From Lolium rigidum (Eukaryota > Streptophyta > Magnoliopsida > Poales > Poaceae): a stretch of 64,000 nt of DNA. The stretch covers positions 33,056,620 through 33,120,619 of the forward strand of contig NC_061511.1 of NCBI RefSeq assembly GCF_022539505.1. The letters run 5' to 3'. Made by a program: the position numbers and the translations under genes. Below the pieces are notes generated by a model. It worked only from the letters and a program-made list of their open reading frames with translations. It searched no databases and was not told the origin of the DNA. Below are positions 1 through 10,256 of this stretch, one piece after another. Every line of letters starts with the position of its first letter. Positions within the stretch are counted from its first letter, which is position 1.

Positions 1-2355
1 AAACCAGCCCAACAGCGTTTCTCACGCCGCGGGCCGCCTGACAGGGTGGGGCCTGCGTATCAGCCTCTGTTTAACACCGAAATGGTACCTGTTAACTTGA
101 GCCGTAGGATTAGATGGATGATCGACGGTCGAGCGTCGTCGTCGTCGACGGCGAAAAGGGGTTGCTGGCACGACGGAGGTAGGGGGTCGGCGGCGATCTG
201 GGGCTCCGGCGATGGTCGGCGACGAGGTAGGGTGATGTTGCGGACGATGGGGAAGCCAATGGTGGTCGCAGCAGCGTCGGGGGTAGACGAATTCGACGAC
301 GCCTTCTTCTCCTGCTCCGGCGGACTCCGGCGATCAATTGACGAGCTACGGTGTAAATTGGAGAGGGGAAGTGGGTCGAGGAGATAAAGTGGAGGGAGAG
401 GAGCAAGTTTGGTGTGGAGGATGAGGCGCGGGGGTGGCTCTATTTATAGATACGCGAGGTGCTGCGAGGGTGCGGGCAAGGTCGTCGACGGAGATGGCGT
501 TCTAGGGCGCGGAAGGGCAGGGCGATGGGGGCGTGGTGTTGCAGGCATCATGGCGGAGCTAGGGAGCGTGCTGGCGTAGGAAAGGGAGGAGGGGACGGCT
601 CATGATCATGGCACGACGGGTACGGTACTGGCGGCAAAGTTCTTGGTCATGGCAACAGCGACGGTGCACACGCGTGTAGTTGAGCATGTCTAGGAGCTAG
701 TCGTGATCCTGGTGAGCATGTAGGAGGAAGAGTTGGGGCAAGAGGTGGTCGGACGCGACGAGGCGAGCCAGTGGACTGGCGTGTCCAGGGTCGTGTCTGT
801 GCACGCTCTGGCATGTCCTGGCGCGTCTGGACACGTCGCGTTCCAGGCGTGGGCGTGCACTTCTTTGGCCAGGGAGGGTACGAGCGTGCATGGTGGAGTG
901 AGAGCTACCGAGTTGACATGGTAAGGCTGGCCAGAGAGAGGTGGTGAGGTAGGGTGGCATGGTGGTGTCTATCATGGCCGGCATGGGTGTGTTCTTCATC
1001 ATGGCCTCACTTTAATCAGGGCTGAAGGGCAGGGCTTGATGCAGAGGAGGTACAGGAGGTTGATGATCACAAATCAAAAGGGGTGTAGGCCAAAATCCAT
1101 TGGATGTTAGCATGTGTGCATAAAGTAAAATGATGCCTGCCAAGTGTTTGACAATATGGCCGCATGAAACTTTTTGTTGAATTTTGAAAATCCTTTTGGT
1201 GAAGTTCATTTAAATAATTATTGGAGTGGAATGGTGGCGGTGGTGGTCAATTTGGTGCTGGTTTGCAAGATTTCAAATTTGGGTTCATCTTCTCTTTGTT
1301 TCAAAGTCTCCTCTTGTCATCTCTTTTATGGTCAACCTGGGCAGAGTCAACCCTAGTGGTCAACATCAAAATGGTTCACCTTGACATGGTCTTGGATGAG
1401 GTGGAAAGTGTTGACCAAGTTTGGTTTAAGAATATTCCAAACCAGGGGTGCAAAGTGGGTATGATATTAAAAAGTGTCAAAGTGACCATGATCACATGTA
1501 AGTGGAATTTGAATTTTCCTTTGATTTTAATTGTGTTTCTTTGATGCAAAGGTGTTTGTTTTTGATATATAAGTATTTCACAAGCAAAGGCACAAGCAAA
1601 GGTGGCCTTGGTTGAGGATTTGCAAAGTTGGCCAAAGTGTATGTGAGTGAAATTGCATTTCTCCATTTCTTTTCTTTATCTTTTATTGATTTGGTTTTCT
1701 CTTGAATCAAAAGTGATTATTATTAGTTTAGGAACATTTCCAAACCATTGAAAAAATTCCAAAAGGCCTAGTTCAAAGATTTGCAAAAATGGCCATAAAC
1801 ACATAAGAGGTGAAATTCCAAATTTTCTTAATCTTCTATTTTGTTCTCCTTGTTTTACTTGGGCATGGTTTAGGGTCCATTTAGTGTGGGATTAGGTTTA
1901 GAGATGGTTTCACACCATTTGGGCAAGGTAGGAGTGCATAGGACAAGATTTGATAAAATGGCTAAGTACCACATATGCTTCTATGCATATGTTTAATTTC
2001 TTTTTATTTGTTTTTGTTTCACCTTGGTTTTGATTGGGGAAGTACTAGATTGGGTTTGTTGATGTTTTCAAAACATCTAATCAAGGTAGAAAAGCCTAGG
2101 TAAAAGTTTTACCAAAATAGCCATAGGCACATAGGTCCTTTTCTTATTTCATTTCTTTTCATTTTGATTTAACTTGGATGGTAAAAAGAATAGGGTTTAG
2201 GGTTTAAGATCATTGCAAAATACTTCAACGCAATAGCACAAGAATTAAGCATGCTCACTATGTATCTAACTAAATTTAATAAAAGTTTTTGTTGGTTCTA
2301 AAATTTGGAAATAGGGAAATTCATTTTCTTTTTTTGAAATTTTTGGGATGTTACA
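1..2355 (-). repeat. 3' LTR of G (partial, cut by window start)
   Basis: It matches the right part of the LTR at 23718-28469 (base 1 corresponds to about 26129) and ends at 2355 in GGGATGTTACA, the complement of the TG start of the minus-strand LTR. Most differences from the 5' LTR seen by eye are transitions, several at CpG. It keeps a ~28-base tract near 1873-1904 that the 5' LTR lacks near 28003. The frames inside it are not genes. Confidence 0.9.
440..449 (-). promoter_or_regulatory. LTR TATA box of G 3' LTR
   Basis: On the minus strand the sequence reads CTATAAATAG in a GC-rich setting. The same box is at 26569-26578 in the 5' LTR and 47962-47971 in the solo LTR, the conservation expected of the U3 core promoter. 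Activity is inferred. Confidence 0.55.
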
Positions 2356-2373
2356 AACCCTTCCCCCTTAAAC
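2356..2373 (-). other. Polypurine tract of G
   Basis: On the minus strand TAAGGGGGAAGGGTT directly abuts the TG start of the 3' LTR, the position used to prime plus-strand DNA synthesis. Just upstream lies TCTCGGGACGAGAT, which resembles the end of pol in Tekay-type elements. This supports a deletion of pol rather than loss of the element end. Confidence 0.8.
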
Positions 2374-2409
2374 AAATCTCGTCCCGAGATTTTAAGAAAA
2401 GTGAGGTTC

Positions 2410-2800
2410 CTAAGAGAGATTGAGCAATTGGATTAACAGGAAAACATACTTGGCATGGCCTGAGGTGCTTCCTGAGCTTCTGTGGCACTCATGTGGTAGA
2501 GACGACCGGTGTTGTTGTTCTGGTTCCTTCTGGCGGCGAAGCGACGCTGTTGCTGGACAGGTGCAGCGGTATTGGCGGCAATCTTGGCAAGCTTCTTGGG
2601 GGCACTCATTGGAGTAGTGACCCACAACTCCACATTCATAGCAGTTTATCGTGGACTTGTCCTTCGGGGTGACGGGGATGGCATTGCTTCCAGTCCTCGG
2701 GCCAGTGGTGGGGTTGTTGTTGTTGTTACCATTGGGGTGGTTGTTGTTGTTGTTGGGGTTGCTATTGTTGTTGTGGCTGCCTCCGGGCTTCGGGGGTCCT
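2410..2800 (-). pseudogene. Gag C-terminal part of G with CCHC zinc knuckle
   Basis: The minus-strand frame carries an Asn-rich stretch (from the GTT-rich DNA at about 2707-2775) followed by the CCHC knuckle CYECGVVGHYSNEC at 2643-2602, the nucleocapsid motif that binds element RNA. A second frame at 2639-2433 continues with basic Gln/Arg/Asn-rich sequence and RLYHMSATEAQEAPQ, the usual lead-in to the aspartic protease in this lineage, so there is at least one frame change. The protease DSGAS motif never appears; within about 50 bases the sequence reaches the pol end and purine tract. The N-terminal part of gag lies beyond inserted element A, at 9152-9985. Confidence 0.8.
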
Positions 2801-4219
2801 TGATGTCTACGGGAGCTTCTATTCTTGTAGACAGTGTTGGGCCTCCAAGAGCAGAGGTTTGTAGAACAGCAGCAAATTTCCCTTAAGTGGATCACCCAAG
2901 GTTTATCGATCTCAGGGAGGAAGAGGTCAAAGATATCCCTCTCAAGCAACCCTGCAACCACAAAGCAAGAAGTCTCTTGTGTCCCCAACACACCCAATAC
3001 AATAGGTGCACTAGTTCGGCGAAGAGATAGTGAGATACAAGTAATATGGATGAGTGTGAGTGGTAATAGCAATCGGAATGAAATATGGCAGCGAGTAAAC
3101 ATTCAACAAAACAAGTAAACAAACGGTGATTTGATGCTTGGAAGCAAGGCCCTGGGATCCTGCTTTCACTAGTGGACACTCTCAACAATGATCACATAAT
3201 AGGACTACTCTACACCCTCTTGTTGGATGATGAACATCATTGTGTAGGATTACACGAACCCTCAATGCCGGAGTTAACAAGCTCCACAATATTCAATGTT
3301 CATATTTAAATAACCTTAGAGTGCAAGATAGATCAACACAACCAAACCAAGTACTAACATAGCATGCACACTTCTACCATCACACTATGGAAGGAGGAAT
3401 AGATCGCATCAATACCATCATAGTAATAGTTAACTTCATAATCTACAAGAGATCACAATCATAGCATAAACCAAGTACTTCATGATGCACACACTGCCAA
3501 CATTACATCATGGAGGAGGAATAGACTACTTTAATAACATCACTAGAGTAGCACATAGATGATATTCAACTTGATCACAAAGAGAGAGAGATGAACCACA
3601 TAGCTACAGCGGAGCCCTCAGCCCCAGGGGTGAATTACTCCCTCCTCATCATGGGGGCAGCGATGGCGGTGAAGATGGCGGTGGAGACGGCGGTGGAGAT
3701 GACTCCAGGGGCAATTCCCCGTCCCGGTAGGGTGCCGGAACAGAGACTTCTGTCCCCCGAATTGGAGTTTCGCGATGTGGCGGCGCCCCTGGAGTCTTTC
3801 ACGGAGTTTCGTCAAGAGGTGTCGAAGTTTTAGGTCACGACGGCTTAAACAGGGCGAAGAGTCGGAGTCGGAAGAGTCTCGAGGGGCCCACACAATAGGG
3901 TGGGGTGACCACCCTCCGAGCCGCGCCGGCCTATGGGGAGGAGGCCCCGGGCCTCCCCCGGCTTGCCCTTCCGGCTCCGTGAGTCTTCCGGCGAAATAGA
4001 ATTTCTGCAATTTTTCCGGATTTTTCCGAGCACTTTGGTTTTTGGGCCTTTTCACGCAATAAACGGACATAATAAACGGAAACTGGCACCGTGGCATCTT
4101 GTTAATAGGTTAGTCCAATAATTGCCATAATATGATATAAAGTGCAAGCAAAACATGTAGGTATTGTCATAAAACAAGCATGGAACATCAGAAATTATAG
4201 ATACGTTGGAGACGTATCA
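2801..4219 (-). repeat. 3' LTR of element A
   Basis: Pairs with 7739-9151. The terminal palindrome GATACGT/ACGTATC is at the right end (about 4200-4218). Compared with the other LTR, differences cluster at about 3600-4080 and are mostly at CCG, CTG or CAG triplets. Confidence 0.92.
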
Positions 4220-6834
4220 GCATCCCCAAGCTTAGTTCCTACTCGTCCTCGAGTAGGTAAACGATAAAAAGATAATTTCTGAAGTGACATGCTACCAACA
4301 TAATCTTAATCATACTATTGTAAAGCATATGAGATGAATGCAGCGATTCAAAGCAATGTTAATGCAATGAGTAAACAATTGAACCATATAGCAAAGACTT
4401 TTCATGAATAGTACTTTCAAGACAAGCATCAATAAGACTTGCATAAGAGTTACTCATAAAGCAATAAATTCAAAGTAAAAGCATTGAAGCAACACAAAGG
4501 AGATAAAAGTTTCAGCGGTTGCTTTCAACTTTAACATGTATATCTCATGGATAATTGTCAACACAAAGCAATATAACAAGTGCAATAAGTAAACATGTAA
4601 GAATCAATGCACACAGTTGATACAAGTGTTTGCTTCTAAGATAGAAAGAATAGGCAAACTGACTCAACAATAAAGTAGAAGATATGCCCTTCGCAGAGGG
4701 AAGCATTGATTACTATATTTGTGCTAGAGCTTTGGTTTTGAAAACAAGAAACAATTTTGTCAACGATAGTAATAAAGCATATGTATCATGTAAATTATAT
4801 CTTACAAGTTGCAAGCCTCATGCATAGTATACTAATAGTGCCCGCACCTTGTCCTAATTAGCTTGGACTACCGGGATCATCGCAAGTACACATGTTTTAA
4901 CCAAGTGTCACAAAGGGGTACCTCTATGCCGCCTGTACAAAGGTCTAAGGAGAAAGCTCGCATTTTGGATTTCTCGCTTTTGATTATTCTCAACTTAGAC
5001 ATCCATACCGGGACAACATAGACAACAGATAATGGACTCCTCTTTAATGCATAAGCATTTAGCAACAATTAGTATTCTCATATGAGATTGAGGATATATG
5101 TCCAAAACTGAAACTTCCACCATGATTCATGGCTTTAGTTAGCGGCCCAATGTTCTTCTCTAACAATATGCATGCTCTAACCATTAAAGTGGTAGATATC
5201 CCTTACTTCAGACAAGACGGACATGCATAGCAACTCACATGATATTCAACAAAGGGTAGTTGATGGCGTCCCCAGTAACATGGTTATCGCACAACAAGCA
5301 ACTTAATAAGAGATAAAGTGCATAAATACATATTCAATACCACAATAGTTTTTAAGCTATTTGTCCCATGAGCTACATATTGCAAAGGTAAAGGATAGAA
5401 ATTTTAAAGGTAGCACTCAAGCAATTTACTTTGGAATGGCGGAGAAATACCATGTAGTAGGTAGGCATGGTGGACACAAATGGCATGGTTATTGGCTCAA
5501 GGATTTGGATGCACGAGAAGAATTCCTCTCAATACAGGGCTTGGCTAGCAAGGTTGTTTGAAGCAAACTCAAGTATAAAAGGTGCAGAAAAGCTCACATA
5601 TGAACGTATTGTAACTATTATAAGACTTTACATTGTCTCCTTGTTGTTCAAACACCTCAACCAGAAAATATCTAGACTCTAGAGAACAACATGCAAACCA
5701 AATTTTAACAAGCTCTATGTAGTTATCCATTAATGGGTACAAGGTACATGATGCAAGAGCTTAAACATGAGCACAACAATTGCCAAGTATCAAATTATTG
5801 AAGACACTCTACCAATTACTACATGTAGCATTTTCCGTTTCCAACCATATAACAATTAACGAAGCAGTTTCAACCTTCGCCATGAAAAATAAAAGCTAAG
5901 AACACATGTGTTCATATGAACCAGCGGAGCGTGTCTCTCTCCCACACAAGCATTTATTCAAACAAAAACAAAAACAAAAGCACACGGACGCTCCAAGTAA
6001 AGTACATAAGATGTGGCCGAATAAAAATATAGTTTCAAGAGAAGGAACCTGATAATTTGTCGATGAAGAAGGGGATGCCTTGGGCATCCCCAAGCTTAGA
6101 AGCTTGAGTCTTCTTGAAATATGCAGGGGTGAACCACCGGGGCATCCCCAAGCTTAGAGCTTTCACTCTTCTTGATCATAGTATATCATCCTCCTCTCTT
6201 GACCCTTGAAAACTTCCTCCACACCAAACTCGAAACAAACTCATTAGAGGGTTAGTGCATAATCAAAATTCACATGTTCAGAGGTGACACAATTATTCTT
6301 AACACTTCTGGACATTGCCCAAAGCTACTGGAAGTCAATGGAACAAAGAAATCCATCCAACATAGCAAAAGAAGCAATGCGAAATAAAAGGCGAATCTGT
6401 CAAAACGAACGATCCGTAAAGATGGATTTTATTGAGGCACCATACTTGCTCAAATGAAAATTCTCAAATTGAATGAAAGTTGCGTACATATCTGAGGATC
6501 ACGCAAGTAAATTGGCTTAATTTTCTGAGCTACCTACAGGGAGGCAGGTCGAAATTCGTGACAGCAAAGAAATCTGTTTCTGCGCAGTAATCCAAATCTA
6601 GTATCAACTTTTCTATCAACGACTTTACTTGGCACAACAAAACATAAAACTAGGATAAGGAGAGGTTGCTACAGTAGTAGACAACTTCCAAGACACAAAT
6701 ATAAAACAATGTACTGTAGCAAAATAACACATGGGTTATCTCCCAAGAAGTTCTTTCTTTATAGCCGTTAAGATGGGCTCAGCAGTTTTAATAATGCACT
6801 CGCAAGAGATAGTATTTGAAGCAAAAGAGAGAAT

Positions 6835-7515
6835 CAAGAGGCAAATTCAAAACACATTTAAGTCTAACATGCTTCCTATGAAAAGGAGTTTGTAAATAAA
6901 CAAGTTCATGAAGAGCAAAGTAATAAGCATAGGAAGATAGAACAAGTGTAACTTCAAAAATTTCAGCACATAGATATGCATTTTAGTAACATGAAAATTT
7001 ATACAACCATATTTTCCTCTCTCATAATAACTTTCAGTAGCATCATGAGCAAACTAAACAATATAACTATCACATAAAGCATTCTTATCATGAGTCTCAT
7101 GCATAAAATAATTACTACTCCCAACATAAGCATAGTCAATTTTATTAGTTGTAGTGGGAGCAAATTCAACAAAGTAGCTATCATTATTATTCTAATCATC
7201 AAATATAGGAGGCATATTGTAGTCATAATCAAATTTATCCTCCATAGTAGGCGGGACTAAAAGACTACTATCATTATAATCATCATAAATAGGAGGCAAA
7301 GTATCATCAAAGTAATTTTTCTCCTCAATGCTTGGGGGACTAAAAAGATCATGCTCATCAGAACCAGCTTCCCCAAGCTTAGAATTTTCCATATCATTAG
7401 CAACAATGGTATTCAAAGTATTCATGCTAATATGTTCCATGGGTTTTTTAATTTTCGCATCAAACCATCCATGTCTTAAATCAGGAAATAGAATAAGAAG
7501 CTCATTGTCGTCCAT
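6835..7515 (-). pseudogene. Acidic/hydrophobic-tail ORF of element A, nonsense-interrupted
   Basis: Starting at the minus-strand ATG at 7515 the frame gives MDDNELLILFPDLRHGW, an acidic Asp/Pro-rich middle (PPSIEEK, PPIYDDY, PPTMEDK, PPIFDD) and then a stop near 7192, where D has a GAG codon in the aligned place. Past the stop the frame continues recognisably (SYFVEFAPTT, HETHDKN), and a hydrophobic end comparable to D and E4 follows; its end coordinate is approximate. It lies about 200 bases after the primer site, the place where gag normally begins, but I recognise no gag domain. Function unknown. Confidence 0.6.
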
Positions 7516-7710
7516 TATGCCAAACTAGTGTAAACAAGAAACAAAAAGATGCAATTGCAGGATCTAAAGGAAATAGCTTCGAGTACTTACAACGGCGAAA
7601 ATAGCTTAGTAGCCGAGATCCGGAGTGTGAGTACCTTTTACCTTTCCTCCCCGGCAACGGCGCCGGAAAATAGCTTAGTAGTCGGAGGATGTGAATACCT
7701 TTTACCTTAC

Positions 7711-7731
7711 CTCCCGGCAACGGCGCCGGAA
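7711..7731 (-). other. Primer binding site of element A (tRNA-Asp type)
   Basis: On the minus strand TCCGGCGCCGTTGCCGGGAG lies 8 bases after the LTR. This matches the 3' end of plant tRNA-Asp (complement of CCCCGGCAACGGCGCC). A near copy lies ~60 bases further in at 7649-7672, so the leader carries a tandem duplication that includes the primer site. Confidence 0.8.
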
Positions 7732-7738
7732 AAGTGCT

Positions 7739-9151
7739 TGATGTCTACGGGAGCTTCTATTCTTGTAGGCAGTGTTGGGCCTCCAAGAGCAGAGGTTTGT
7801 AGAACAGCAGCAAATTTCCCTTAAGTGGATCACCCAAGGTTTATCGATCTCAGGGAGGAAGAGGTCAAAGATATCCCTCTCAAGCAACCCTGCAACCACA
7901 AAGCAAGAAGTCTCTTGTGTCCCCAACACACCCAATACAATAGGTGCACTAGTTCGGCGAAGAGATAGTGAGATACAAGTAATATGGATGAGTGTGAGTG
8001 GTAATAGCAATCGGAATGAAATATGGCAGCGAGTAAACATTCAACAAAACAGTAAACAAACGGTGATTTGATGCTTGGAAGCAAGGCCCAGGGATCCTGC
8101 TTTCACTAGTGGACACTCTCAACAATGATCACATAATAGGACTACTCTACACCCTCTTGTTGGATGATGAACATCATTGTGTAGGATTACACGAACCCTC
8201 AATGCCGGAGTTAACAAGCTCCACAATATTCAATGTTCATATTTAAATAACCTTAGAGTGCAAGATAGATCAACACAACCAAACCAAGTACTAACATAGC
8301 ATGCACACTTCTACCATCACACTATGGAAGGAGGAATAGATCGCATCAATACCATCATAGTAATAGTTAACTTCATAATCTACAAGAGATCACAATCATA
8401 GCATAAACCAAGTACTTCATGATGCACACACTGCCAACATTACATCATGGAGGAGGAATAGACTACTTTAATAACATCACTAGAGTAGCACATAGATGAT
8501 ATTCAACTTGATCACAAAGAGAGAGATGAACCACATAGCTACGAGCGGAGCCCTCAGCCTCGAGGGTGAATTACTCCCTCCTCATCATGGGGGCAGCGAT
8601 GGCGGTGAAGATGGCGGTGGAGACGGCGGTGGAGATGACTCCAGGGGCAATTCCCCGTCCCGGTAGGAGTGCCGGAGCAGAGACTTCGTCCCCCGGGTGG
8701 AGTTTCGCGATGTGGCGGCGCCCACGGAGTCTTTACGGAGTTTCGTCAAGAGGTGTCGAAGTTTTAGGTCACGACGGCTTAAACAGGCGAAGAGTCGGAG
8801 TCGGAAGAGTCTCGAGGGGCCCACACAATAGGGTGGGGTGACCACCCTCCGGGCCGCGCCGGCCTATGGGGAGGAGGCCACGGGCCTCCCACTGGCTTGC
8901 CCTTACGGCTCGAGTGAGTCTTCGGCGAAATAGAATTTACTGCAATTTTTACGGATTTTTCCGAGCACTTTGGTTTTTGGGCCTTTTACGCAATAAACGG
9001 ACATAATAAACGAAGCGCGCTTGTGGCATCTTGTTAATAGGTTAGTCCAATAAATGCCATAATATGATATAAAGTGCAAGCAAAACATGTAGGTATTGTC
9101 ATAAAACAAGCATGGAACATCAGAAATTATAGATACGTTGGAGACGTATCA
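7739..9151 (-). repeat. 5' LTR of element A
   Basis: It ends at 9151 with GGAGACGTATCA, followed by the GTCCT duplication. It pairs with 2801-4219. The segment at about 8520-9030 differs from its partner at many CHG triplets, for example TTCCGG there against TTACGG here, while the rest is nearly identical. Confidence 0.92.
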
Positions 9152-9985
9152 GTCCTCCATTATTGTTGGAGTAGTTCGGGCGGTATGTCTGAGCAGGTGG
9201 CTTGTTGTATCTTGGGGCGAATCCTCCAGTTGAGTGGTTGCGGTGCTTCTGGGCGTTGTGAGGTCCATTCTGGTTCATCATTCTTCTCTTACGGTTCTCG
9301 TTGGCTTGGTGCAGCTTTCCTTCCATCTGGATGGCTGAGTCCACCAGGGCTTCTAAGTCAGCAAACGGAATGTTTACTAACACAGTCTGCATCTCATCAT
9401 GCAGTCCGTTCAGAAATCTCTCCTTCCTCTTCTCGTTGGTGTCGGTCTCATCCGGGGCGTACCTTGACAGAGTAAGAAATCTGCCGCGGTACTCCACCAC
9501 CGACATTCTTCCTTGTTTGAGTTCCCGGAACTCGTCTCTCATTTTCTTGATCAGTCCTTGGGGCACGTGATACTTGCTAAACTTCAGCTTGAAGTCTTCC
9601 CATGTCATCATTTGCCCCGCATTCATTGCGCGGGCACTTGTCCACCAAGCTACGGCGGGTCCGACGGGTAGTGGGTGGCGAACGAGTACTCTTTACGCGG
9701 CTTCAACTCCCGCAACTTCTAGGTTGTTCTCCATGGTCTGGAGCCAGTCATCTGCGTCAAGTGGCTCTTCGGTCTTGCTAAACATCGGATGGTTGGTGTT
9801 CTGAAAGTTCTTCAGCTTCGGCCAGGGTGATCGTAGTTTCCATGGCCTTGATTGTTCTGAGCTATCTGTTGCAGTGCGGCGATATTGGCTTGACGTTCAG
9901 CTCTCTCGGCTTCCCTGTCTGCCATCATCATCTGCAGCATCTGCATCATTGCATCCTGGTTGGTGCTGCGGGTTGGTGGGGCCAT
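9152..9985 (-). pseudogene. Gag N-terminal and capsid part of G
   Basis: The start codon at 9985-9983 opens MAPPTRSTNQDAMMQML, then a Met/Gln/Glu-rich coil and, after frame changes near 9830 and 9690, FQNTNHPMFSKTEEPLDADD followed by the gag domain at 9626-9170: MNAGQMMTWEDFKLKFSKYH, FRELKQGRMSVVEYRGRF, LSRYAPDETDTNEKRKERFL. This is the Retrotrans_gag capsid pattern of Tekay/Del chromoviruses (F..Y.V......K...F..L.QG...V.EY). Element A interrupts it in the C-terminal linker; the knuckle follows at 2643-2602. Frame changes near 9690-9700 sit next to CHG triplets and might be sequence errors. Confidence 0.85.
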
Positions 9986-10256
9986 CTGATCATTGAGGTA
10001 GATGATAAGATAAGAGGGAAATTTCTATGGTTTGTTTGAGTTAAAGTTCAAAAGTTCAAAACTTGAAAACTTGAGTAGTGTTGAGGGGTAAAAACCAACA
10101 ACACTTTTTCATTCATACCAAACATCACATATTACAAAGCTAACACACCGTTGGTTTTAAGAACCATTCATCGCTCTACGATACAAGGGGATCCTGATAC
10201 AAACTCACACCTACTCAAGTGACTTAGTAATACTACTCTTCCTTCGTAATGGTGGT
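9986..10256 (-). other. Leader of G between gag and the B insertion
   Basis: AT-rich and non-coding; on the minus strand it lies immediately upstream of the gag start. The last five bases (10252-10256, GTGGT) are the left target-site duplication of element B. The leader resumes at 23010 with the same GTGGT. Confidence 0.7.

Larger units (their letters stand above)
4220..7738 (-). other. Internal region of element A, mostly non-coding
   Basis: Only the decayed acidic ORF near its 5' end (7515 to about 6835) looks coding. The rest is homologous to the non-coding 3' internal regions of D, E1 and E4. It has two internal copies of the purine-tract motif (complement of GCATCCCCAAGCTTA) at 6084-6098 and 6142-6156, besides the true one at 4220-4234, and the small hairpin TGGGTTATCTCCCA at 6732-6745. 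Confidence 0.8.
2801..9151 (-). mobile_element. Element A: non-autonomous Athila-like LTR retrotransposon inserted in G gag
   Basis: A complete element with TSD GTCCT at 2796-2800 and 9152-9156. LTRs are 1419 bp (2801-4219) and 1413 bp (7739-9151). On the minus strand the LTR starts TGATACGTCTCC and ends GTAGACATCA. A primer site complementary to tRNA-Asp adjoins the right LTR (7711-7731) and a purine-rich AAGCTTGGGGATGC adjoins the left LTR (4220-4234). The 3.5 kb internal region has one broken acidic ORF and no gag-pol. The tRNA-Asp primer points to the Athila lineage; the family name is not claimed. Confidence 0.92.

Noticed and set aside
2410..3102. 230-codon minus-strand frame as one gene
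   Set aside because: It fuses LTR sequence of element A (2801-3102) to G gag; only 2410-2800 belongs to gag.
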